From contig CAYNTO010000015.1 in NCBI GenBank assembly GCA_964400355.1, positions 1 through 64,000 on the forward strand: a stretch of 64,000 nucleotides of DNA. The letters run 5' to 3'. The notes beneath the pieces were generated by a model. That model was not told the DNA's origin. It saw only the letters and a program-made list of their open reading frames with translations, and searched no databases. The translations under genes were made by a program, and so were the position numbers. Shown here piece after piece: positions 1-8,385 of the stretch (the first letter of the stretch is position 1; every line of letters starts with the position of its first letter). This stretch comes from JACKAL01 sp964400355. GTDB lineage: Bacteria > Bdellovibrionota > Bdellovibrionia > Bdellovibrionales > JAGQZY01.

Positions 1-1
1 C

Positions 2-217
2 CTCGAGGCCGATCACGCCATGATCACACGCTGGATGAATCGCATCGAAAACCACTCCATCGTACAAAACTCCGCCGGCCAGTTCTCTCTGGAGTCCATC
101 GCAAACGACACCAACATCCACATCGAAAAATCTCTCGATCTGAGCCGCAAATCTTTCCAAACCTTCATCAATCTTTTCGGTCTCCCCGAAAAACGCGAAC
201 GCCTCTCCTCCCGCTAA
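2..217 (+). CDS. C-terminal end of an unidentified gene (cut by left edge)
   Basis: The reading frame is open to the left edge, so only the last 71 codons of a longer gene are visible; the ATG at 20 is probably internal. The visible part is hydrophilic with an amphipathic helical look, has no cysteines or membrane segments, and ends in a short basic tail (KRERLSSR). I do not recognise a domain. The stop codon abuts a repeat copy shared with the flanks of the next gene, so the mobile module begins immediately after this gene. Confidence 0.55.
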   Translation, partial: LEADHAMITRWMNRIENHSIVQNSAGQFSLESIANDTNIHIEKSLDLSRKSFQTFINLFGLPEKRERLSSR

Positions 218-256
218 AAAGCGCGCCCCCCTTTTTTGTAGCGAATATGCGTTATG
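216..256 (-). repeat. REP-like repeat copy A, upstream flank of the RAYT gene
   Basis: Read on the minus strand this stretch contains ATAACGCA, then CGCTACAAAA followed by AAGGGGGGCGCGC and a T-run. The same core occurs on the plus strand at 975-1003 and 8335-8376. Copies A and B sit in inverted orientation on either side of the RAYT gene. Read on the plus strand, the core is followed by GTAG, the tetranucleotide typical of REP elements recognised by RAYT proteins. I cannot see a clear REP hairpin next to it. Confidence 0.7.
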
Positions 257-327
257 AATTTCGGACGAATAATGCTGAATTCAACTCAAGTCGATTCCAC
301 TAGCATACGACAATTGCTAACAGAGGC

Positions 328-966
328 ATGGCCCGACCAAAAAGAATTCTATCCGCGCAGCTCCCCTACCATATAACCGCACGCTGTATCAATAAGGAGT
401 GGTTCAAACTACCCATTGAAGAGGTGTGGACAATATTTGCCGATCGACTTTATTTTTGCTCGCATGCATTCAATCTCCGAATCCACGCTTTTGTGCTTAT
501 GAATAATCATTTCCATCTATTGGTGACGACACCAGATGCAAATATTAGCGATTTTATGATGTATTTTCTCTCTGAAGTGAGCCGTGAGATCACGCAACGT
601 GCTGGCCGCATCAATCAAACTTTTGGAGGACCCTACTACGGCTGCCTGATCAGAACAGATCTTCATTTCTTACATGCCTATAAGTACGTTTATCGCAATC
701 CTGTGGAGGCGGGTTTGACCCAGTATGTTGCCGATTATCCATTTTCCACACTGCATTCTCTCATCGGCCGATCCAAATGTCCGATCCCACTTTCTCCGGA
801 CTACACGCTTTTCGAAAGCATTGAAAGCACACTGACGTGGCTAGACACCGGTTATAAAGACAACGGGAAGGAAGCCATTCGACTGGCATTGCGAAAACCG
901 GAATTCAAACTGGCGAGATGCCCAGTAACTAGAAAGAAGAACATCTACGAAAATGAGCTATCCTGA
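328..966 (+). CDS. REP-associated tyrosine transposase (RAYT, Y1_Tnp/IS200-like)
   Basis: The 212-residue protein is a single-domain HUH/Y1 transposase of the RAYT type, which nicks REP hairpins with a catalytic tyrosine. The N-terminus MARPKR and the early PYHITARC strand are typical. The metal-binding HUH motif is NHFHLLV (H61 and H63), and the tyrosine helix is YKYVYRNPVEAGL at about 118-130. The frame is intact. There is no accessory tnpB gene or second transposase. Inverted copies of one repeat lie about 70 bp upstream and 10 bp downstream, with a third copy near 8.34 kb. RAYTs are usually single-copy domesticated genes that spread REP sequences rather than themselves. Confidence 0.9.
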   Translation: MARPKRILSAQLPYHITARCINKEWFKLPIEEVWTIFADRLYFCSHAFNLRIHAFVLMNNHFHLLVTTPDANISDFMMYFLSEVSREITQRAGRINQTFGGPYYGCLIRTDLHFLHAYKYVYRNPVEAGLTQYVADYPFSTLHSLIGRSKCPIPLSPDYTLFESIESTLTWLDTGYKDNGKEAIRLALRKPEFKLARCPVTRKKNIYENELS

Positions 967-974
967 CACAGCTA

Positions 975-1003
975 CGCTACAAAACAGGGGGGCGCGCCTT
1001 TTT
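975..1003 (+). repeat. REP-like repeat copy B, downstream flank of the RAYT gene
   Basis: The core CGCTACAAAA, CAGGGGGG and CGCGCC, followed by a T-run, matches copy A (inverted) and copy C (same orientation) with one mismatch in the A-tract. It starts nine bases after the RAYT stop codon. It could also help stop transcription between the convergent neighbours, but it does not form an obvious GC stem by itself. Confidence 0.7.
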
Positions 1004-1008
1004 GCGGA

Positions 1009-1680
1009 TTATTGCATGCTGATTTGATCGGCCTTTTGCTGGGCGTATTTTTTGATGAACGGATCTTTTGTAGCGTTGATGACGTCTTGGAGTTCTGATA
1101 GACGATTTTCAACAGAGTCTTTGCGGGCCGCGATTTCGTCGATCGCCATCACGCGCACGGATTGCTCCTGGTTGTGCTTCACTTCGTCGGTGGAATGTGG
1201 GGCGTAATCTTTGACTGGATTTTCGCTTGCGGCAAGGTCCACGAGATTTCTGCGAGAAGCATCGTTTTTCCCCAACATGTAAGTTGATAAAATGCGCTCA
1301 CTCATGGGCGCATTTGGATCCTGCGAAATTTTCTGCAATTGCGAGAGCTGTCGCGCGCTGTAAGACCGCACTTTTTCGACAATGTAATTCTCACGCTCTT
1401 TCATGTCGACTTTCGAAGTATCGACAACTTTTGATTCTTCTTTAACCCATTGAACCACTGGCTCTAAATCCTTATTGGCTATCTCCGACGGAGGCGGCTC
1501 ATTCAAATCATCAATGCCGCGAGTTTCAGCATCGCTGTCGCTCACTACGGTAGGAGGTGCGTCTTCTACAGAAAATGTCGGCTCGGTGTTGCTTTTTTGT
1601 CGCGCGTAGTAAGCTAAAGCCAGCACGGCAAACAGTGGTAATACAAAAAATAAGGCGGTCCAATTGCTTCTGTTTTTCAT
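1009..1680 (-). CDS. Membrane-anchored periplasmic protein of unknown function
   Basis: This 223-residue protein has one N-terminal membrane segment (about residues 8-24, rich in F, L, A) after a short basic start, then an acidic, proline-containing linker (about 30-80) and a helical C-terminal half with many Q, R and E residues. The helical part (about 95-220) has alternating hydrophobic spacing reminiscent of HEAT-type helical repeats, but I cannot assign a family. It has no lipobox. It is transcribed toward the RAYT gene and shares its upstream region with the malic enzyme gene on the other strand. Confidence 0.6.
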   Translation of the reverse strand: MKNRSNWTALFFVLPLFAVLALAYYARQKSNTEPTFSVEDAPPTVVSDSDAETRGIDDLNEPPPSEIANKDLEPVVQWVKEESKVVDTSKVDMKERENYIVEKVRSYSARQLSQLQKISQDPNAPMSERILSTYMLGKNDASRRNLVDLAASENPVKDYAPHSTDEVKHNQEQSVRVMAIDEIAARKDSVENRLSELQDVINATKDPFIKKYAQQKADQISMQ

Positions 1681-1810
1681 AGGCTACAGCTTATTCCAAT
1701 TTCGGCAAAAAATGCAAAATACGGAGTGATTTCAACGCACCTTCCTAAAGCCCCCTTGTTTGACTCTCCTATGCGCGAAACTTACTCTAAGATTTTCACT
1801 AAGGATTCTT

Positions 1811-4099
1811 ATGAGTATTGATTCCGACGCCCTTCTCTATCACAGCCGCAAACCTGCGGGCAAAGTGGACGTACGTTCCTCGAAGCCCTGCTCCACCGAA
1901 CAGGAACTCTCACTCGCCTACTCTCCCGGCGTGGCCGCGCCCTGCAAGGAGATCGCAAAAGATGTGCGAAAAGTCTACGACTACACCGCGCGCGGAAATT
2001 TAGTGGCCGTGATCAGTAACGGCACAGCTGTTCTTGGCTTGGGCGATCTGGGACCCGAAGCATCAAAACCAGTGATGGAAGGCAAAGGGAATCTATTTAA
2101 AATGTTTGCGGGCATCAATGTTTTTGATATCGAGCTCAACACCCGCGATCCCGATCAGTTGATTGCTGCGGTAAAAGCACTCGAGCCCACATTCGGTGGA
2201 ATCAATCTCGAGGATATCAAAGCGCCCGAGTGTTTCTACATTGAATCGGAACTTAAAAAAACCATGAACATCCCTGTTTTTCATGACGACCAGCACGGAA
2301 CGGCCATTATCTCGGCCGCGGGCTTGATCAATGCGTGTAAAATTACAAAACGCGATTTGGGAAAAATCAAACTGGTGATCAATGGCGCTGGCGCCGCCGC
2401 CGTTGCGTGTGGAAGGCTCTTTATCAGCATGGGCGTTAAGGTCGAAAACATTATTATGTGCGACTCGCAAGGTGTAATTTATAAAGGCCGCGAAAAAGGC
2501 ATGAACCAGTACAAAGCGGAATTTGCCAACGATACCAAAGCGCGCTCACTCGCTGACGCGCTCAGTGGATCGGATGTTTTTATTGGCTTGAGTGTGGCCG
2601 GCGCGGTAACCCCCGCCATGATCAAATCCATGAATCCGAAGCCCATCATTTTTGCCATGGCCAATCCCGACCCCGAAATTACGCCCGACGAAGTCAAACA
2701 GGTGCGCTCCGATGCCATCGTGGCCACTGGTCGTAGCGACTACGCAAATCAAGTCAATAATGTCTTGGGCTTCCCGTCAATTTTTCGTGGCGCTCTCGAT
2801 GTGCGCGCCACTCAAATCAACGAGGAGATGAAGCTTGCCGCTGTGGACGCGCTCGCTCGCCTTGCTCGTGAAGATGTTCCCGAAAAAGTGTCCATGGCCT
2901 ACGGTGGCCGCAGCTTTCAGTTTGGACCTGAGTACATTATTCCGAAACCTTTCGATCCTCGCGTGCTTATGTGGGTTGCTCCAGCTGTGGCAAAAGCGGC
3001 CATGGATTCTGGCGTTGCGCTCAACCCCATCGAGGATCTCAAGGCCTACGTCGATCAGTTGGAAGCCCAGCAAGGAGCCAAAGTGGGCTTCGTGCGCACC
3101 ATCATCAATCGCGTGAAACAAGTGAACGAGTCTTCGCGGCGTTTGCAAAAAATTATTTTTGCCGAAGGCGAAAGCACAAAAGTTCTCCGCGCCGTCAATC
3201 GCATTGTGGAAGAAGGATTTGCAAAACCCATTCTTATCGGAAACCCGGAAACCATTCGTCGCTTGGCCGCAGAGAACAACCTCGATGATATCGAGCAGGT
3301 TCAGATCATAAATAACTTGGAACAGAACGAAACTCGCAAGCGCTACATCGACTTCCTCTACCAGCGCCGCCAACGTCGCGGGGTCATGTTTCGCGAAGCC
3401 GAAAAACTCCTCAACGACTCCAATTATTTTGCCGCAGTCGCCGTGGAACTCGGCGACGCCGATGCCATGATCACCGGGGCCAACATAAAATACCGCGATG
3501 CCGTTCGTCCGATTTTGCAGGTGATTGGCCCCGGCCGCAGAAAAACTGCTGCTGGCCTCAATATGGTTCTCATCAAAGAAAAGATGTACTTCCTCGCGGA
3601 TACGGCGGTGATCCAAGATCCCACTGCCGAGCAGATCGCCAATATTGCCATCTACACGGCTCGGGTGGCCCAGTACTTCAATATCGAGCCCAAGATCGCA
3701 ATGCTGAGCTACACCAACTTTACGTCACGCCCGGGGAGCCCCAGCAAAATGGCCGAAGCCGCCCGTCTCGTTTCGCTACAGCACCCTGAACTCATTGTAG
3801 ACGGTGAAATGCAGGCCGATACAGCCGTAAGTCCTAGGGTTGTAGACAGTATTTTTCCCTTTTGTAATATTAAGGACGGTGCTAACATATTAATGTTCCC
3901 TAATCTTGATTCCGGGAACATTGCCTACAAGCTCTTACAGCAGTTAGGCGGAGGTGAAGTGATCGGCCCATTCCTGATTGGTGTAAACAAACCAGCGCAT
4001 ATCGTACAGCGTACAGGTACAGTGGACGACATCTTCAACACAACTGCTATCACCGCCCTTCAATGCCAAGCTTTCGCGGAGGGTTTCAATAAAAAGTAA
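1811..4099 (+). CDS. maeB: NADP-dependent malic enzyme with C-terminal phosphotransacetylase-like domain
   Basis: MaeB oxidatively decarboxylates malate to pyruvate with NADP, feeding NADPH and pyruvate pools in the cytosol. The 762-residue length is typical of the two-domain bacterial form. The malic domain (about 1-430) shows YSPGVAAPC, the metal-binding HDDQHGTA stretch and the nucleotide loop INGAGAAAVACGR. The remainder is a phosphotransacetylase-like domain, which in this family is regulatory. The ATG at 1811 is preceded by AAGGA with good spacing; an in-frame ATG 51 bases upstream adds residues the family lacks. hflX follows after 40 bp on the same strand. Confidence 0.95.
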   Translation: MSIDSDALLYHSRKPAGKVDVRSSKPCSTEQELSLAYSPGVAAPCKEIAKDVRKVYDYTARGNLVAVISNGTAVLGLGDLGPEASKPVMEGKGNLFKMFAGINVFDIELNTRDPDQLIAAVKALEPTFGGINLEDIKAPECFYIESELKKTMNIPVFHDDQHGTAIISAAGLINACKITKRDLGKIKLVINGAGAAAVACGRLFISMGVKVENIIMCDSQGVIYKGREKGMNQYKAEFANDTKARSLADALSGSDVFIGLSVAGAVTPAMIKSMNPKPIIFAMANPDPEITPDEVKQVRSDAIVATGRSDYANQVNNVLGFPSIFRGALDVRATQINEEMKLAAVDALARLAREDVPEKVSMAYGGRSFQFGPEYIIPKPFDPRVLMWVAPAVAKAAMDSGVALNPIEDLKAYVDQLEAQQGAKVGFVRTIINRVKQVNESSRRLQKIIFAEGESTKVLRAVNRIVEEGFAKPILIGNPETIRRLAAENNLDDIEQVQIINNLEQNETRKRYIDFLYQRRQRRGVMFREAEKLLNDSNYFAAVAVELGDADAMITGANIKYRDAVRPILQVIGPGRRKTAAGLNMVLIKEKMYFLADTAVIQDPTAEQIANIAIYTARVAQYFNIEPKIAMLSYTNFTSRPGSPSKMAEAARLVSLQHPELIVDGEMQADTAVSPRVVDSIFPFCNIKDGANILMFPNLDSGNIAYKLLQQLGGGEVIGPFLIGVNKPAHIVQRTGTVDDIFNTTAITALQCQAFAEGFNKK

Positions 4100-4139
4100 T
4101 CGTTCTCAACGCGTAGAAAAGCGTGCCCTCGTCGTCGGC

Positions 4140-5360
4140 GTGGGCCTAAAGTCGGAGAGTCTTTCTGAAATCAAAGAAAGCCTGCTCGAACTGGAAGAAC
4201 TGACTTTAACTTCGGGCTACAACGTGTGTGGTTCCGCCACTCAGATTTTAGATAAATTCAATCCCGCCACTCTTCTCGGCAAGGGAAAAGTCACTGAAAT
4301 CGGTGACATGGCCAAAGAATGTCAAGCGCACGTGGTGATTGTGGATCGCCCGATCACCGGTGTGCAAACTCGCAACTTGGAGCAAGAGTGGGGCGTAAAA
4401 GTCCTCGACCGCAGTCAAATTATTTTAGAAATTTTCGCGGCCCGTGCGCAAACATACGAGGGAAAACTTCAAGTAGAACTTGCACGCCTGCTCGATGCCA
4501 TGCCTCGCATGGTGGATGCGTGGATGGGCTCTCTGTCACGCCAAGGCGGCGGTGGTACCGCAAACCGCGGTGCCGGTGAAAAAGCTATCGAAACCGATCG
4601 TCGCCATATTCGTCGTCAGATTGATCAGGTAAAAAAGAAACTGCAAGTGGTTCGCGCCCAGCGCGAACAGCGCCGCTCTTCGCGCAAGAAAAACCAGGTT
4701 CCCACCTTTGCCCTGATCGGCTACACCAACACCGGTAAAAGTTGCTTGCTCAACACACTCACCAAATCCAAAGTGATGTCGCAGGACTTGCTGTTTGCCA
4801 CTCTCGACCCCACCACACGAAAAGTTCACCTCCCCGATGGTCGCCCCGCACTGGTGACCGACACGGTGGGTTTTATTCGTAAACTTCCGCATCACCTGAT
4901 CGATGCGTTCAAAGCCACTCTCGAAGAATCAGCCAATGCAGACATTTTGATTCACGTGATCGATATGTCGAGCCCCACGATGGAAAACCAGATCGAAGTG
5001 GTCGAAGATCTCATTCGGCAGTTCAACTGGAGCGACAAGCCCCTCATTCGCGCTTACAATAAAATGGACATCGCGCCCTTCCAAAAGCGTTTTCAAGCGC
5101 GCGGCGAAAACCGTGTGTTCATTAGCGCCCAAACGGGCGAAGGCATTGATCAACTCAAAACATTGATGAATCGCTGTATAGATCAACTAGCGGTTCGTGT
5201 GGATTTGTTTCTACCCACCGAAGAGAAAAATCGCATCTTTGAACTCACCCACGACGCCCAAGATCTGGTGCAGGAAGAAAACCCCTACGGCATCAGCTGC
5301 CAGGTGCAGATGATTCCGAGCCTTATCTTTAAATGGCGTAAGTACATTCAACAGTACTAG
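4140..5360 (+). CDS. hflX: Ribosome-associated GTPase HflX
   Basis: HflX binds stalled ribosomes and splits them under stress using GTP. The sequence has the HflX N-terminal domain with the glycine loop RQGGGGTANRGAGE (about 134-147), a basic coiled linker, and the G domain: G1 GYTNTGKS at 194-201, G3 DTVGF at 241-245 and G4 NKMD near 304. The start is uncertain. The GTG at 4140 is the first conventional start, but the frame stays open upstream and encodes EKALVVGVG, which matches the usual HflX N-terminus (ERALLVGV). No ATG, GTG or TTG lies in that frame between the end of maeB and 4140, and no Shine-Dalgarno sequence precedes the GTG. Confidence 0.92.
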   Translation: MGLKSESLSEIKESLLELEELTLTSGYNVCGSATQILDKFNPATLLGKGKVTEIGDMAKECQAHVVIVDRPITGVQTRNLEQEWGVKVLDRSQIILEIFAARAQTYEGKLQVELARLLDAMPRMVDAWMGSLSRQGGGGTANRGAGEKAIETDRRHIRRQIDQVKKKLQVVRAQREQRRSSRKKNQVPTFALIGYTNTGKSCLLNTLTKSKVMSQDLLFATLDPTTRKVHLPDGRPALVTDTVGFIRKLPHHLIDAFKATLEESANADILIHVIDMSSPTMENQIEVVEDLIRQFNWSDKPLIRAYNKMDIAPFQKRFQARGENRVFISAQTGEGIDQLKTLMNRCIDQLAVRVDLFLPTEEKNRIFELTHDAQDLVQEENPYGISCQVQMIPSLIFKWRKYIQQY

Positions 5361-5367
5361 ATTCACC

Positions 5368-6180
5368 CTATAGTAATGAAAAGATCGCGCGGCAGGAACG
5401 CACCAGAGATGGCGATGAGTTCCGCTCGTGGACAGAACGAAGCCAATCGACCAGCTCCACTTGAGCAGGCTGACTCTCGACTTTCACGTTCTGAGCGTTT
5501 CCGTGAAACTCCTCAAATGCCAATTTGATCGGCAAGCGTCCAAACTCTGCATAAAAATCGAGGGACTGTAACTGTAGAGCTTTGAATAAAAGATCTTTCC
5601 CAGACAGGACCACCATTGTGCTGGCACGCGGAAGTCGACGCTTGAGATATAACCGCAGTGCCACAGAGTGCTCAGGAGACAGCAACAGATAAAAGCCGTA
5701 ACCTCGTTGATGCTTGAGATCTTGTAAAAATGAATTGAGCGCAACAACGGAATCACCGGTTTGTACGTAGTCGATAAAAAGAGTTTTCTTAGATGTGTTC
5801 GGCAGCTGCAAGCGGAGATACTCACTGGCAAACTGTGCTACTCCCGCGTCTAAATATTTTTTGGATTCCCGTAATGAAGACCAGGCCAGCGTTTTAATTT
5901 GTATCTCCGGCTGAGATTCGGCGAGAACTTGCAAATAGGCAGCGATGGCAGCACCCGATCGCCCCACACTCACGTACTCCCATTCTGTTGGCGGGAATTT
6001 TTTAAGAATACGAGCGCTTTGAGTTTGAATGGACTGAAAAAATGCACTCTCCGCGCCGCGCGCTGTGGCCTTTTCGTAATCTTGAAATAAACCAATAGCA
6101 TTGTCTTTCCAAAAATTTTCCGCATCTGCGTCGGCGACTGACCTCAAAATATAGAAAAGTACAAAAATAAGAATGCGCAC
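5368..6180 (-). CDS. Exported phosphoribosyltransferase-fold protein, function unknown
   Basis: This protein of about 270 residues starts at a GTG with an AAAGG ribosome site seven bases upstream and has a signal peptide (RILIFVLFYILRSVADADA). The core resembles a type I phosphoribosyltransferase fold: VGRSGAAIAAYL looks like the early glycine loop and LFIDYVQTGDSVVAL looks like the PRPP-binding loop. The usual paired acidic residues of that loop are reduced to one Asp, so catalysis is doubtful. The family normally acts in the cytosol in nucleotide salvage, which makes the signal peptide odd. It is convergent with hflX and divergent from the GH43-like gene. The assignment rests on motif shape only. 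Confidence 0.6.
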   Translation of the reverse strand: MRILIFVLFYILRSVADADAENFWKDNAIGLFQDYEKATARGAESAFFQSIQTQSARILKKFPPTEWEYVSVGRSGAAIAAYLQVLAESQPEIQIKTLAWSSLRESKKYLDAGVAQFASEYLRLQLPNTSKKTLFIDYVQTGDSVVALNSFLQDLKHQRGYGFYLLLSPEHSVALRLYLKRRLPRASTMVVLSGKDLLFKALQLQSLDFYAEFGRLPIKLAFEEFHGNAQNVKVESQPAQVELVDWLRSVHERNSSPSLVRSCRAIFSLL

Positions 6181-6330
6181 AATTGAGCCTTTATTTAAAA
6201 GCACAAACGTACCACAAGCGCCCACTCGCCCACAAATTAGGCACTGCCAACCTGTAAATTTTGCGCGACTTTCAAAGATTTGACTCTGCGGAGCGCAGAC
6301 ATCAAAGTGGCTTCACATGCTAGGGGGCAA

Positions 6331-7422
6331 ATGGTTTTTCTAATTGCGTTTTGTCTGTGGAGTGGCGCTGCGAGCTCGTCTGTATACCGCCTCACCGGCA
6401 CGCCCGGGTTTCCTATGGAGCGCGATTTTGGTGATCCCAGTACACCGGACTTTTCTGATTCCAGCCACGTGCGAGTCTACACAACCGGTGGCGACGTTCT
6501 CATATGGACGAGTGATAGTACCCGCTCTGCAAAAAACAAATTTTTAGAAGGTGCGCCTCCCCGGCACGAGCGCTTGGTGATTGCTCACCACGATGGTTTC
6601 ACACTTTTAGATGAGCTCCTCTCCGGCGAGGATGCCTGGGATCCAACAGTGGAATATCATGATGGCCAACCTATCCTCTACGCAGGAGTAATGAGTCCAA
6701 GACCCAACGAGTCCAACGCCTTCTGGCCCGAAGACCATTGGTCGCGGCGCACATTTGCATTTGATTGGCGCAACGACAGGTGGGTCATGCGGGCCAACCC
6801 GGTCTTTGGCAAACTTCCTACTCAACCTCAATGGCTGGGGCACAATTATGGCCATCACGTTGTTGTGGACGATAAAGACCGGCGATGGATGTTCTATGAG
6901 CGCGTGAGTGAGGAGCGCCATGGTCGCCCCTATAAAACGGAATTATTTGCGCGCAGGCTGAATCACAGTGAAGGTCTCGTCGGAAAAGAAGTCGCAATCC
7001 TAAAAATTCCCAGCGCACCTTGGACCCACTCAGTGCGTGAAGATGGAACGCTGCTCATTGAAGGACCGCGCGTATTAAAGTTTGCCGACGGCTATTTGCT
7101 CTCCTTTAGCGCCGGTGATTATTTTAGCGACCACTACGGAATTCATCTCGCTTGGAGTAAAAAACTCACCGGCCCTTACAAACCGTACTTAAATTCCAAG
7201 GGCAACGACTTAAAAAATTTTGCTACGGTAATAAATAAGCAAATTCCCATGACGTGGGGGCCCGCTCGCGCTGCTTTTTTTGTAGAAGATGAGCAATTGT
7301 GGATGCTCTTTCACGGCATTGAAAAAGCGTCTTGGATTCCAACACCAGATGGTAAACGCGACGTTTATTTAGCGCCGATGGCGTTCGATCAAGAGCACGG
7401 CCGCCTTTCGTTCGCCAATTAA
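6331..7422 (+). CDS. Exported GH43-like beta-propeller glycoside hydrolase homologue
   Basis: Starting at the ATG at 6331 (AGGGGG just upstream), this 363-residue protein has a signal peptide ending near GAASSS. The body looks like a five-bladed propeller of the GH43/GH32/DUF377 type. The most telling stretch is EGPRVLKFADGYLLSFSAG followed by YGIHLAWSKKLTGPY, the classic GH43 strand that carries the catalytic Glu and the 'SKSLTGPY' turn. An early acidic site is possible at DPTVEY. GH43 enzymes cleave arabinan or xylan-type sugars; the substrate here cannot be told. A TTG 51 bases upstream would extend the frame but would place residues before the signal peptide. Confidence 0.7.
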   Translation: MVFLIAFCLWSGAASSSVYRLTGTPGFPMERDFGDPSTPDFSDSSHVRVYTTGGDVLIWTSDSTRSAKNKFLEGAPPRHERLVIAHHDGFTLLDELLSGEDAWDPTVEYHDGQPILYAGVMSPRPNESNAFWPEDHWSRRTFAFDWRNDRWVMRANPVFGKLPTQPQWLGHNYGHHVVVDDKDRRWMFYERVSEERHGRPYKTELFARRLNHSEGLVGKEVAILKIPSAPWTHSVREDGTLLIEGPRVLKFADGYLLSFSAGDYFSDHYGIHLAWSKKLTGPYKPYLNSKGNDLKNFATVINKQIPMTWGPARAAFFVEDEQLWMLFHGIEKASWIPTPDGKRDVYLAPMAFDQEHGRLSFAN

Positions 7423-7438
7423 AAGAGATTTGAGTTTT

Positions 7439-8320
7439 TTATTTTTCCAACCACGCATAAAACTTGATCCGGTAGCGGCCTTCATCGGTAAATAGAAAAT
7501 CGGTATGTTGCCCCTCAGGAATGCGCCAAAATTCTTTAGGCTCGGGCAATAAGCTAAAAATTCGCTCACCGTGACGAAACGCCACCACCCGGTCGTTGTC
7601 CCCGTGAATCACCAAAAAGCGCTTGGCTTTGAGCTTTGGAAACACATCTTGAGGGGATTCACTGTTGTCGACGATGAGCCACGCCACAGGTTGCAATAAC
7701 CACAGCACCCAGCTCGACTGGGCCACACTGCGTGCTACAGATCGGTAAGATGGAAAACTGGAATCTATGACAAGATTATCCACTGTCAGCTCTGGTTTGA
7801 GCGATAGGGATTTGGCGCAGATAGCGCCGCCCAAACTTTGGCAAAAAACGGTGAGCGACTCAATGCCACGTTCTTTCATCTTGCCCTGTGACCACTCGAT
7901 GGCAGAAACGCCATCGCTCACGACACCTTTAGGTGTGGCGACGCCTTGTGAATTGCCAAATCCACGGTAATCAAAAACAAAATAGTCATAACCTAAGTCC
8001 ACTACCCGCCATAAAAACATAAAGTGGGTGGAAACGTTTTGCGCGTTACCGTGAAAATGAAGGATCAAGCCCTTGGGTTTTTGCTGCTCAGTTTTAAAGT
8101 ACCAGCCCTCAAGAACAGTGCCATCTGAACCTTTAAATGAAATCACTTCCGGAGTGGGTTTTAGTTTTTGCGGATTCACGTAGTACAAATTTTTAGTGGG
8201 GAAGTAATAAAGACTGGAGCACCCAAGTACCGACATGGTGGCCACGGCAATAACCAAAAGTTGAAAATGAATTTTAAAGCGAGTGCACATCTTTATTTTA
8301 TTCATCCTATCCCAAAGCAT
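7439..8320 (-). CDS. Alpha/beta hydrolase lipoprotein
   Basis: This is a YfhR/Bem46-type alpha/beta hydrolase of about 290 residues. The N-terminal membrane segment ends in a lipobox (SVLGCSS), so the mature protein is probably lipid-anchored in the envelope. Family landmarks are the oxyanion stretch LHFHGNAQN, FDYRGFGNSQG, the nucleophile elbow CQSLGG, the acid in HGDNDRVV and the final His in EGQHTDF. The elbow has Cys where the family usually has Gly. Several Met codons crowd the start (8320, 8305, 8290); the first has AGGATGTTGAAAAG upstream. Substrate unknown; probably an esterase. Confidence 0.82.
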   Translation of the reverse strand: MLWDRMNKIKMCTRFKIHFQLLVIAVATMSVLGCSSLYYFPTKNLYYVNPQKLKPTPEVISFKGSDGTVLEGWYFKTEQQKPKGLILHFHGNAQNVSTHFMFLWRVVDLGYDYFVFDYRGFGNSQGVATPKGVVSDGVSAIEWSQGKMKERGIESLTVFCQSLGGAICAKSLSLKPELTVDNLVIDSSFPSYRSVARSVAQSSWVLWLLQPVAWLIVDNSESPQDVFPKLKAKRFLVIHGDNDRVVAFRHGERIFSLLPEPKEFWRIPEGQHTDFLFTDEGRYRIKFYAWLEK

Positions 8321-8334
8321 CTTTTCAACATCCT

Positions 8335-8376
8335 ATAACGCACAATCGCTACAAAAAAGGGGGGCGCGCTTTTTTG
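8335..8376 (+). repeat. REP-like repeat copy C
   Basis: This copy contains ATAACGCA, CGCTACAAAA, AAGGGGGGCGCGC and a T-run, matching copy A over almost its entire length and copy B in its core. It lies in the 65-bp space between the DUF4105 gene and the hydrolase gene, both on the minus strand, with no transposase beside it. That is the expected dispersed position of a REP-type element. Confidence 0.65.
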
Positions 8377-8385
8377 CTTTTTTGC

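Noticed and set aside
2777..3616. 279-codon open frame on the minus strand
   Set aside because: It lies entirely antisense to the malic enzyme gene, has no ribosome site and no recognisable domain; it is a shadow frame.
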